Source: Bacillota bacterium
GTDB lineage: Bacteria > Bacillota > TC1
Assembly (NCBI GenBank): GCA_028683955.1
Contig: JAQUGR010000001.1
Coordinates: 310,001 to 374,000 of the forward strand
DNA: 64,000 nucleotides
Direction of reading: 5' to 3'
The first letter of the stretch is position 1. Each line of letters opens with the position of its first letter. Made by a program: the position numbers and the translations under genes. Under the pieces are notes generated by a model that had not been told where the DNA came from, ran no database searches, and worked only from the letters and a program-made list of their open reading frames with translations. Of this stretch, positions 18,058 to 25,609 are shown piece by piece.

Positions 18058-21000
18058 ATGAAAGATAAATGGTTCGATTTTATTAATCGATTAGATCTTG
18101 AAGAACATATAAAAAATAAACTTATAGCAGGAACTAATATAGAATTAAAAGCTAATAAAGAGAAAAGAAAACTTGATATCTCATTAGATTTAAAAGAATT
18201 TATTAGTCTTGAAGATATAATTGGGGCTGAAAAAACAATTGGCTTATTCTTTCAGCCCTACAATGTGAGTGTTATGCCTTTTTATATAGAAAATAGTAAT
18301 ATAGATCTTGTGGGCATAACAAAATATTTGAACTATAGAATAACAAATGAATTACCTTTTTTTCCATTAGGGTCATTAAACTTTTGTAAAGATAATAATA
18401 CTATAGAAGTAGTCTTGCCATCTGATTTTCATTCTGAAATATATAGTAAAAAAGGTATACATAAGCAAATTGAGAAATTACTAAATAAAACAATTTGTAA
18501 TAAAGATTTAATTAAAATTAAAGCAATAAAAAGTGATAACTACTCATCAAGATTAAAAGATATAAAGAATAGAACTCAAGATGCAATTGACGAAAACAAA
18601 AATACAATTATTAATAAACCTGTAAAAGTTAAAAAAATAAGTGCTGAAAATGCAAATAAAGTAAATGAAGAGGGGATTATACTAGGAACTTTAATTGCAG
18701 ATGAAATAATCCCGGCTGAAGCCAAGGCTGAAACAATAAAAAATATTGCAATGTTTGGTAAAATTCAAGATTTAGATATAAGAAACATTAATAAAGATAA
18801 ATTTCTCATTTCCTTTAATCTAATATGGAAAAAATCTGGTATACCATGTAAATTATTTATCAAAAAAAATAGCAAACAACCTGTTTTAAAAAATGGGTTA
18901 ATTGTATCTATACGAGGTAAACTAGAATATGATAATTATAAACATGATTTTGTTTTAGGTATAAAAGATATAAATGAATATAAAATAACTGCCCCAAGAG
19001 ATAATGCAGATACTAAACGTGTTGAATTACATTTACATACTAAAATGAGCTTTCTAGATGCAAATATTGACTTGAAGGATTTATTTAAAAGAATGGAAGA
19101 TATGGGTCATGATACAGTAGCCATAACTGATCATGGAGTAGTTCAAACATTCCCAGAAGCTTATGAACTAACAAAAGATAGGAATATTAAAGTCATCTAT
19201 GGAGTTGAAGGATATTTATTTGATGATATTAAAAGTGATAATTTAAAAGGTAAAACCTACCATGTAATCATACTAGTAGAAAATCAAATTGGTCTAAAAA
19301 ATTTATATACATTAATTAGTGAATCTCATCTTAATTATTTTTATAGAAAACCAAGAATACCAAAAAGTTTACTAATAAAACATAGAGAAGGTTTGATCAT
19401 AGGAAGTGCCTGTGAAGCTGGTGAAGTTTTTAAAGGTATTGTAAATAAACTTGATGAAGAAAATATGCAGGATATAGTTGAATTTTATGATTACTTGGAA
19501 ATACAACCAATATCAAATAATGAATATATGGTTAGAAATGGCCTTGTTGAAACTAATTCAGATTTAATTAATTTTAATAAAGATGTTATAAAATGGGGTG
19601 AAAGATCCAATAAACCAGTAGTAGCTACAGGAGACGTGCATTTTCTTGATAAAGAAGACAGCATTTATAGGGCTATCTTAATGAAAAGCAAAGGTTTTTC
19701 TGATGTTATTCAACCTGATCTTTATTATAGAAGTACTGAAGAAATGTTATTAGAATTTGATTATTTAAGCAAGGAAAAGGCATATGAAGTGGTTGTTAAA
19801 AATCCGAGGATTATTGCTAACAGAGTTGGGAAGATTAGACCTGTACCTGTTGGATTATTTACACCTAAAATTGAAGGTGCAGAGGAACAAGTTAAAGAGA
19901 TAACTTATAGGACAGCGCATGAAATTTATGGGGAAAAGTTACCTGATATAGTTGAAGCAAGAATTGAAAAGGAATTAAACTCTATAATTAGTAATGGTTT
20001 TGCTGTACTGTATTTAATTGCGCATAAATTAGTTAAAAAATCAAATGAAGATGGTTATGTTGTTGGATCTAGAGGATCTGTTGGATCATCATTTGTAGCA
20101 ACATTAATGGGAATTACTGAAGTTAACCCATTAAGTCCTCATTATATTTGTCCTTCTTGCTGTCATAGTGAATTTGTTTTTGATGAATATGATTGCGGAA
20201 TTGAACTACCGCCTAAAAAATGTCCTAATTGTAATGCAGCTATGAGAAAAGATGGGTTTAACATTCCCTTTGAAACTTTCCTGGGTATTGATGGAGATAA
20301 AATTCCAGATATAGATTTAAATTTCTCTGGTGAGTATCAAGGTAAGATTCATAAATATACTGAAGAACTCTTTGGTAAAGGTAATGTATTCAAAGCTGGT
20401 ACAATAAGTACAGTAGCTGAGAAAACTGCAATTGGCTATGTTAAAAAATATTATGAAGAAGAAAATATTGGTAATCCAAGAGATATTGAATTAATTTCCT
20501 TGGCATCTGGTTGTGTAGGTGTTAAGAAAACTACAGGGCAACATCCTGGAGGTCTAGTTATAGTACCTGAAAATATTGATATACATGACTTCACTCCTGT
20601 ACAAAGACCGGCAGATGATATAAACTCTGACATCACTACTACACATTTTGATTATCATTCTATAGATAGTTGTTTAGTAAAATTGGATTTATTAGGACAT
20701 GATGATCCTACTATGATTAAATATTTAGAAGAAATGACAGGCATAAAAGCTGAAGAAATACCACTTGATGATGAAGATACAATTTCTTTATTTAGATCAA
20801 ACAAGAAATTAGAACTTAGAGAAGATTTTGTGGAAACAGGGAGTTTAGGTTTACCAGAGTTTGGAACAGGTTTTGTTAGAAAAATGTTAAAAGATACTAA
20901 ACCTAAGGTTTTTTCTGATTTAATAAGAATTAGTGGATTCTCGCATGGTACTGATGTTTGGCTAAACAATGCTAAAGATTTAATATTAAGTGGAAAAGTT

Positions 21001-21720
21001 AAACTTAAGGAAGCTATTTCTACAAGAGACGATATTATGATATATTTATTAGGTAAGGGTTTGAAAGACAAAGTAGCATTCAAAATAATGGAGGATGTTA
21101 GAAAAGGTAGAAAAGTAAAACCTGAATATGAAGAACAAATGATTGAAAATAATGTTCCTCAATGGTATATAGATTCATGTAATACAATTTCATATATGTT
21201 TCCAAAAGCTCATGCTACTGCATATGTTATTATGGCCTTTCGTCTAGGTTATTTTAAAATTAACTTTAAAGAGGCATTCTATGCAAGTTATTTTAGTGTT
21301 AGAGGAGATGCTTTTGATTTAAATTTATTTAAAGACCAAGAAACGGTAAAAAGTAACCTTGAAAGATTGAAGCTTGAAACCTTTTTAAATGCTAGAGAAA
21401 AAGAATTGAAAAACATTTTAGAAATTGGATATGAAATGTATTTGAGAGATGTTGTTTTTACTCCAATAAGTCTTTATAAATCAAAAGCTAAAAGATTTAT
21501 TGTTTCACCTGAAGGCTTAATACCACCATTTTCAACAATACCAGGTTTGGGAGATAAAGTTGGTGATAATATTATAAGAGAAAGGTTGATAGGACCTTTC
21601 TTATCAATAGAAGAATTACAAAGAAGATGCAAAATTAATAACACATTAATAGAAGAAATGAAGAAGTTGGGAATTTTAGACGGATTAGTACAAAGTGCAC
21701 AACTATCTTTATTTGATTAA
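18058..21720 (+). CDS. polC: DNA polymerase III PolC, lacking the 3'-5' exonuclease domain
   Basis: PolC is the replicative polymerase of low-GC Gram-positives. Visible domains: N-terminal region (1-~200), OB fold (~225-310), PHP domain (321-~530), a zinc-binding region (C698, C701, C713, C722, C725), the catalytic aspartates D751 and D753 in KIPDIDLNFSGEY, nucleotide-binding GSRGSVGSS, and a C-terminal helix-hairpin-helix region. It is 1220 residues, against ~1437 in B. subtilis. The difference lies inside the PHP domain: after VIYGVEGYLFDD (379-390) the chain passes through ~9 residues straight to YHVIILVENQIGLKNLY (401-417), where the DnaQ-like exonuclease normally sits. No ExoI 'DVETTG' motif occurs anywhere. 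PHP ligand candidates H325, H327, D358, H359, E384, H402, C452, D526 and H528 are retained. The gene begins 7 bases after proS. Confidence 0.95.
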   Translation: MKDKWFDFINRLDLEEHIKNKLIAGTNIELKANKEKRKLDISLDLKEFISLEDIIGAEKTIGLFFQPYNVSVMPFYIENSNIDLVGITKYLNYRITNELPFFPLGSLNFCKDNNTIEVVLPSDFHSEIYSKKGIHKQIEKLLNKTICNKDLIKIKAIKSDNYSSRLKDIKNRTQDAIDENKNTIINKPVKVKKISAENANKVNEEGIILGTLIADEIIPAEAKAETIKNIAMFGKIQDLDIRNINKDKFLISFNLIWKKSGIPCKLFIKKNSKQPVLKNGLIVSIRGKLEYDNYKHDFVLGIKDINEYKITAPRDNADTKRVELHLHTKMSFLDANIDLKDLFKRMEDMGHDTVAITDHGVVQTFPEAYELTKDRNIKVIYGVEGYLFDDIKSDNLKGKTYHVIILVENQIGLKNLYTLISESHLNYFYRKPRIPKSLLIKHREGLIIGSACEAGEVFKGIVNKLDEENMQDIVEFYDYLEIQPISNNEYMVRNGLVETNSDLINFNKDVIKWGERSNKPVVATGDVHFLDKEDSIYRAILMKSKGFSDVIQPDLYYRSTEEMLLEFDYLSKEKAYEVVVKNPRIIANRVGKIRPVPVGLFTPKIEGAEEQVKEITYRTAHEIYGEKLPDIVEARIEKELNSIISNGFAVLYLIAHKLVKKSNEDGYVVGSRGSVGSSFVATLMGITEVNPLSPHYICPSCCHSEFVFDEYDCGIELPPKKCPNCNAAMRKDGFNIPFETFLGIDGDKIPDIDLNFSGEYQGKIHKYTEELFGKGNVFKAGTISTVAEKTAIGYVKKYYEEENIGNPRDIELISLASGCVGVKKTTGQHPGGLVIVPENIDIHDFTPVQRPADDINSDITTTHFDYHSIDSCLVKLDLLGHDDPTMIKYLEEMTGIKAEEIPLDDEDTISLFRSNKKLELREDFVETGSLGLPEFGTGFVRKMLKDTKPKVFSDLIRISGFSHGTDVWLNNAKDLILSGKVKLKEAISTRDDIMIYLLGKGLKDKVAFKIMEDVRKGRKVKPEYEEQMIENNVPQWYIDSCNTISYMFPKAHATAYVIMAFRLGYFKINFKEAFYASYFSVRGDAFDLNLFKDQETVKSNLERLKLETFLNAREKELKNILEIGYEMYLRDVVFTPISLYKSKAKRFIVSPEGLIPPFSTIPGLGDKVGDNIIRERLIGPFLSIEELQRRCKINNTLIEEMKKLGILDGLVQSAQLSLFD

Positions 21721-21733
21721 AAGGAGGTAAAAT

Positions 21734-22156
21734 TTGAGAAACGTAGCTTTTTTCTTGACACCAAAACACGAGTTAGCATATTTAAATAAGGATTCTACTA
21801 TACGTCAGGCTATTGAAAAATTTGAAAACCATGGACCATTTTTAGAAATTATAGTTTTAGATAATGAAGGAAGATTTGTTGGCATAATTAGTGCTAAAGA
21901 TGTACTTTTAGCTTTTAAAAAAATATCTGGATTAAATTTCGAAAATTCTCATGTACATAAGATTAAAGATTTACATTATGACAAAAATGTTATAACTGTA
22001 AATATCGATACTAGTTCAGATGTATTAGTAGAAATAAGTAAGGTGCAAAATATAATTCCTGTTATAGATGGGGAAAATAGATTTATCGGTATAGTAAGAA
22101 GAGCTAATCTATTATTCTATTATTACCAGAAAGCGGGTATAAACGAAGATGAGTAG
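21734..22156 (+). CDS. CBS-domain pair protein
   Basis: A 140-residue protein made of two CBS motifs and little else (FVGIISAKDVLLAF near 50-65; FIGIVRRANLLFYY near 115-130). CBS pairs bind adenosine nucleotides such as AMP, ATP or c-di-AMP and act as energy sensors; the ligand cannot be told here. The start is TTG at 21734 with AAGGAGGT directly after the polC stop. It overlaps the malic enzyme gene by 8 bases, which hints that it may sense or regulate metabolism rather than replication (inference). Confidence 0.85.
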   Translation: MRNVAFFLTPKHELAYLNKDSTIRQAIEKFENHGPFLEIIVLDNEGRFVGIISAKDVLLAFKKISGLNFENSHVHKIKDLHYDKNVITVNIDTSSDVLVEISKVQNIIPVIDGENRFIGIVRRANLLFYYYQKAGINEDE

Positions 22157-23336
22157 TAATAAAGACTATGACCAATTATCACTTGATTTACATAAAAAAC
22201 ATAGAGGTAAAATTGAAATTAAATCGAAAGTGCCTTTAGAGACCAAGGATGATTTAAGTATAGCGTATACACCAGGCGTGGCTAAACCATGTTTAGAAAT
22301 TGAAAGAGATGAAAAACTTAGTATGGTATATACAAATAGAGGAAATACCATTGCAGTTGTTACAGATGGAACAGCAGTATTAGGTTTGGGCAATATAGGA
22401 GCGGCAGCAGCTTTACCAGTTATGGAGGGAAAAGCAATTTTATTTAAAGAATTTGCAGATATTGATGCGATACCTATTTGTTTAGATTCAAAAGATAAAG
22501 ATGAAATTGTGCGAATAGTAAAAGCCATGGAACCAACATTTGGGGCTATAAATCTTGAGGATATAAATGCACCTAATTGTTTTTATATTGAAAATGAATT
22601 AAAAAAAATATCAAATATTCCAATTTTTCATGATGATCAACATGGGACAGCTGTTGTGACCTTGGCTGCTTTAATAAATAGTTTAAAAATAGTAAATAAG
22701 AAAATGGAAGATATTAAAGTAGTTATTAATGGTGCCGGTGCCGCAGGTATGGCTATAGCAAAAATTTTACTTGATCTTAAGGTTAAAGACATTATCATGT
22801 GTGATAGATCAGGTATTATATACAAAGGCAGATATGAAGGTATGAATTCATACAAAGAAGCAATCGCAGAAAGAACTAATAATGAAGGATTGAAGGGTTT
22901 ACTTAAGAGGGCAGTCATAGGAGCTGATGTTTTTATCGGTGTATCTAAAGCTGGGGCGTTAACACAAGAAATGGTTAAAACAATGAATAGAGATAGTATA
23001 ATTTTTGCAATGGCTAATCCGATACCAGAAATAATGCCAGAATTAGCTAAAGCTAGTGGAGCGAGAATTGTTTCTACAGGTAGATCTGATTTTCCAAATC
23101 AAGTAAATAATGTTTTAGCCTTTCCGGGAATTTTAAGAGGTGCATTAGATGTTCAAGCTAGAGATATTAATGAGGCAATGAAAATTGCAGCAGCAGAAGC
23201 TATAGCATCATTGGTAAGTAATGATGAATTAAATGAGAATTATGTTATACCGAGTCCTTTTAATAAAGACGTAGCTAAAAAAGTTGCTGAAAAAGTTGCT
23301 AAAGCTGCAAAAGATACAGGAGTAGCAAGAATTTAG
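22149..23336 (+). CDS. Malic enzyme (oxaloacetate-decarboxylating malate dehydrogenase)
   Basis: This enzyme oxidatively decarboxylates malate to pyruvate with NAD or NADP. The 395-residue protein is the compact bacterial form. It has AYTPGVAKPC, VTDGTAVLGLGNIG, the metal-binding NLEDINAPNCF and FHDDQHGTAVV, and a Rossmann loop VINGAGAAGMAIA. The cofactor preference is not clear by eye. No phosphotransacetylase domain is fused, unlike MaeB. It overlaps the CBS gene upstream and touches the following IMPACT-family gene by one base. Confidence 0.94.
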   Translation: MSSNKDYDQLSLDLHKKHRGKIEIKSKVPLETKDDLSIAYTPGVAKPCLEIERDEKLSMVYTNRGNTIAVVTDGTAVLGLGNIGAAAALPVMEGKAILFKEFADIDAIPICLDSKDKDEIVRIVKAMEPTFGAINLEDINAPNCFYIENELKKISNIPIFHDDQHGTAVVTLAALINSLKIVNKKMEDIKVVINGAGAAGMAIAKILLDLKVKDIIMCDRSGIIYKGRYEGMNSYKEAIAERTNNEGLKGLLKRAVIGADVFIGVSKAGALTQEMVKTMNRDSIIFAMANPIPEIMPELAKASGARIVSTGRSDFPNQVNNVLAFPGILRGALDVQARDINEAMKIAAAEAIASLVSNDELNENYVIPSPFNKDVAKKVAEKVAKAAKDTGVARI

Positions 23337-23935
23337 TGGGTGATTCATATATAACTTTAGACAATATTTGTGAGTCTAAAATAACTATAAGTAAATCAGT
23401 TTTTATAGCTAATGGCTTAGAAGTTAAGACTCATCAAGATGTATTAGATTTTCTTGGGAATATAAGGCGAAGATATCCTGATGCAAATCATCATTGTTGG
23501 GCATATATAATTGGGGATAATATTTTGGCTGATGATGATGGAGAGCCTAGTGGTACTGCAGGGCTCCCAATATTGAATATGTTGAAAAGTAATGAATTAA
23601 ATAATTTGATTATAGTTGTAAGTAGATATTTCGGCGGAAAAAAACTTGGAGTTAGAGGTTTGATAAATGCATATAGACTGTCTGCAAAATCATTAATTGA
23701 TAATGCAAAATTTCTTGAAAGAAAAAGAGGAATTGAATTTAAGTTTAGTTGCGATTATAACTTTGCCAATAAAATAAATACTTCGAAAAATAAAATGATT
23801 AAGGTGATTTCTCAAAAATTCTCTGAAAAAGTTCTTATGACAGTGTTTGTAGAAAGTACGGCAGTTAAAGACTATATAAAAGAATTTGAAAACTGTAATA
23901 TAAATATAATTAGTCAAAGAGAAAGTATAAACTAG
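23336..23935 (+). CDS. IMPACT/YigZ (UPF0029) family protein
   Basis: This 199-residue protein has the UPF0029 core: KSVFIANG, a conserved HHCWAYIIGD, DDGEPSGTAGLPIL and VVVSRYFGGKKLGVRGLINAY. A C-terminal DUF1949 ferredoxin-like domain follows. Bacterial members (YigZ, YvyE) are assigned roles in translation or proline-peptide handling without firm evidence. The start is GTG at 23336, overlapping the malic enzyme stop by one base; the ribosome site (GGAG, ~13 bases upstream) is weak, so translational coupling is likely. Confidence 0.92.
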   Translation: MGDSYITLDNICESKITISKSVFIANGLEVKTHQDVLDFLGNIRRRYPDANHHCWAYIIGDNILADDDGEPSGTAGLPILNMLKSNELNNLIIVVSRYFGGKKLGVRGLINAYRLSAKSLIDNAKFLERKRGIEFKFSCDYNFANKINTSKNKMIKVISQKFSEKVLMTVFVESTAVKDYIKEFENCNINIISQRESIN

Positions 23936-23956
23936 TGGTTTATATTTATAAATTTA

Positions 23957-23965
23957 TGTTATAAT
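23957..23965 (+). promoter_or_regulatory. Extended -10 promoter before the YlbF-family gene
   Basis: TGTTATAAT, a consensus -10 box with extended TG and no convincing -35. It lies inside an inverted repeat, GGTTTAT (23937-23943) and ATAAACC (23964-23970). The predicted start is ~15 bases before the GTG start codon. Confidence 0.55.
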
Positions 23966-23987
23966 AAACCCTTAAGGGGGTAATAAA

Positions 23988-24341
23988 GTGTCAATAATAG
24001 AAAAAAAGGAAGAATTAATTAAAGCTATAAAAAATTCAACAGAATATATAGATTTTATAAATGCTAAAGAAGATTTAAATAAATATCCAGAACAATATGA
24101 GTATCTTGATGAATACAAGAAATTATTGTTAGAAAGCCAATTAGGCCAATTCCTTGGTGATGTAGTGAATTCAAAGACTGCAGAACAAATAGATGAAATT
24201 TATAATGAAATTTCAAAATATGAAGTGATAAACAATTATTTAAATGCAGAATATAGATTAAAAAATGTTCTACATTCAATCTATCAAGATCTAGGTCATA
24301 TAATTGATTCTAAAGAAGACAAAAAAAGCTATTTTATATAG
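23988..24341 (+). CDS. YlbF/YmcA-family protein
   Basis: A 117-residue all-helical protein matching the YlbF/YmcA (Com_YlbF, formerly DUF964) pattern: an N-terminal helix pair, 'ESQLGQFLGDVVNSKTAEQ' and a second helix pair ending in 'ILGHI'-like IYQDLGHII. In B. subtilis YlbF, YmcA and YaaT form a complex that affects RNase Y-dependent mRNA maturation, competence and sporulation. Whether the partners exist here is unknown. The start is GTG at 23988 with AAGGGGGT at 23974-23981. Confidence 0.7.
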   Translation: MSIIEKKEELIKAIKNSTEYIDFINAKEDLNKYPEQYEYLDEYKKLLLESQLGQFLGDVVNSKTAEQIDEIYNEISKYEVINNYLNAEYRLKNVLHSIYQDLGHIIDSKEDKKSYFI

Positions 24342-24350
24342 GGGTGAAAT

Positions 24351-25034
24351 ATGGAAAACAAAACAAATAAAACAAACAAAACAAAAATTTCAAAAAAAGA
24401 AATCGTTATTAAGAAAAAAAGAAAAAAACTAACTCAAGAAAAGAAAATACAAATTATTGCAATTAGTTTTGTAGTGATTTTTGTAGGAAGTATATTAGCT
24501 GGTGGGGTGGCTTCATTAGTATATAATAATAATAATACACCTTCAAATTATACAGAAATAGATTCAAAGCCACAACTTTTACAAAGTGCAACAGAATATG
24601 AGGCTAAGATCAAAGCCAATCCTGAAGATTCTGAGTCTTTATATAATCTAGTAGAGATTTATGCCCAACTTGGTTATTATGAGAGAAATGCTGGAAATGA
24701 AGAACTAGCTGTAACTAATTTTTTAAAAGCAGTAGACTATGCAACATTACTTAAGGATGCAAATCCTCAACTAGAGACATCTGCTGATTATTTACGAGCA
24801 GGATATTTAGCTGAAGCGGGAAATCTAGATGAGGCTAAAGCAATATATGAAGCAGTTATAGCTAGTAACACTGATCCTCTTATTTCAAGAGTAGTGTATG
24901 CAGATTTCTTAAAGAATAAAGAAGATGATGCGACTGGGTCAGCTGCCCAAGTACAAGCTGCAAAAGATGCAGCAATAAATGATGAAGAGACAACTTATGT
25001 TGAAAGCTTATTAAAACAATACAATTTAAATTAG
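24351..25034 (+). CDS. Membrane-anchored tetratricopeptide protein of unknown function
   Basis: The 227-residue product has a Lys-rich cytoplasmic head (residues 1-~36, with repeated NKT), one membrane segment (about 37-57, IIAISFVVIFVGSILAGGVA) and an outside domain of TPR-like helices (SESLYNLVEIYAQLGYYERNAGNEE, then DYLRAGYLAEAGNLDEAKAIYEAV). The orientation and TPR content suggest an extracytoplasmic scaffold or adaptor. It follows the YlbF-family gene by 9 bases and ends at a terminator just before the division cluster. I do not recognise a named family. Confidence 0.7.
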   Translation: MENKTNKTNKTKISKKEIVIKKKRKKLTQEKKIQIIAISFVVIFVGSILAGGVASLVYNNNNTPSNYTEIDSKPQLLQSATEYEAKIKANPEDSESLYNLVEIYAQLGYYERNAGNEELAVTNFLKAVDYATLLKDANPQLETSADYLRAGYLAEAGNLDEAKAIYEAVIASNTDPLISRVVYADFLKNKEDDATGSAAQVQAAKDAAINDEETTYVESLLKQYNLN

Positions 25035-25037
25035 TTT

Positions 25038-25075
25038 AAAGAAAATAGCAGTTACTGCTATTTTCTTTCTTTTTA
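25038..25075 (+). terminator. Terminator before the division cluster
   Basis: A perfect 14-bp stem, AAAGAAAATAGCAG (25038-25051) against CTGCTATTTTCTTT (25055-25068), with loop TTA, then CTTTTTAT. It isolates the YlbF-TPR unit from mraZ. Confidence 0.85.
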
Positions 25076-25090
25076 TGGGCTGGTGTTATT

Positions 25091-25120
25091 AAAGTGGTGA
25101 TTTATGGAGAAAAGTGGTGA
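25091..25120 (+). promoter_or_regulatory. Candidate MraZ operator (10-bp phased TGG repeats)
   Basis: AAAGTGGTGA occurs at 25091-25100 and again at 25111-25120, with a degenerate copy TTTATGGAGA between. The TGG cores fall at 25095, 25105 and 25115, exactly 10 bases apart. MraZ is known to bind direct repeats with a TGGG core at this period upstream of its own operon in E. coli, and GTGG-containing repeats in mollicutes. The last copy touches the -35 region of the predicted promoter. Confidence 0.7.
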
Positions 25121-25145
25121 AATAATAACTATAATATGGTATAAT
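25117..25145 (+). promoter_or_regulatory. Promoter of the division and cell wall (mra) operon
   Basis: TATAAT at 25140-25145 preceded by an extended TG (TGGTATAAT), with GTGAAA 17 bases upstream as a weak -35. The -35 overlaps the third MraZ-type repeat, so repressor binding would block it. A second TATAAT (25130-25135) has no better -35. Confidence 0.6.
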
Positions 25146-25165
25146 CCTCTTGGGTGGTGATAAAA

Positions 25166-25609
25166 TTGGTTCCATTTGTAGGAGAATATAGACACATAGT
25201 CGACCATAAAGGCAGAGTAATTATACCTGCAAAACTTAGAAATAACCTTAAAGAAACAGTATATCTATGTAAAGGCTTTGAAGACTGTTTGTTAATTTTA
25301 ACACCTGAAGAAATTGAAAAAATAGAAAATAAAATTGAATATGATACATTGACTAATGAAGGTAAAAGAAAATTTGCAAGAGCCTTTTTTTCATCAATGA
25401 TAGAAGTTAGCTTTGATAGCCAAGGAAGAATATTAATTCCATTTAACTTAAAAGATTATGCTAAAATTAAAAGTGAAGTTGTTATAGTTGGGACTGGATT
25501 CTATATAGAAATTTGGGAAAAAAATATTTGGGAAAATAATATTGTAGAACTTGACCAAGAAAGAAATAAACTAGCGCAATATTTGGAAGGGAAAATTAAT
25601 GGATCATAA
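25166..25609 (+). CDS. mraZ: Transcriptional regulator MraZ
   Basis: MraZ forms ring-shaped oligomers and represses the division and cell wall operon that it heads. The 147-residue protein contains two SpoVT/AbrB-like halves: FVGEYRHIVDHKGRVIIPAKLR at the start and VSFDSQGRILIPFNL later, the expected DxKGR-IPAK and DxxGRxxIP motifs. I choose TTG at 25166 because the family normally starts just before the GEY motif and GGTGGTGAT lies 5 bases upstream; GTG codons at 25154 and 25157 are alternatives. It overlaps rsmH by 11 bases. Confidence 0.95.
   Translation: MVPFVGEYRHIVDHKGRVIIPAKLRNNLKETVYLCKGFEDCLLILTPEEIEKIENKIEYDTLTNEGKRKFARAFFSSMIEVSFDSQGRILIPFNLKDYAKIKSEVVIVGTGFYIEIWEKNIWENNIVELDQERNKLAQYLEGKINGS

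Noticed and set aside
20655-21083. 142-codon minus-strand frame inside polC
   Set aside because: It is a shadow of the polC reading frame with no ribosome site, promoter or recognisable motif.
24351-24460. Short repeats (NKTNKT codons and A-rich runs) as a possible DNA repeat element
   Set aside because: They are explained by the Lys-rich coding of the TPR protein's cytoplasmic head.
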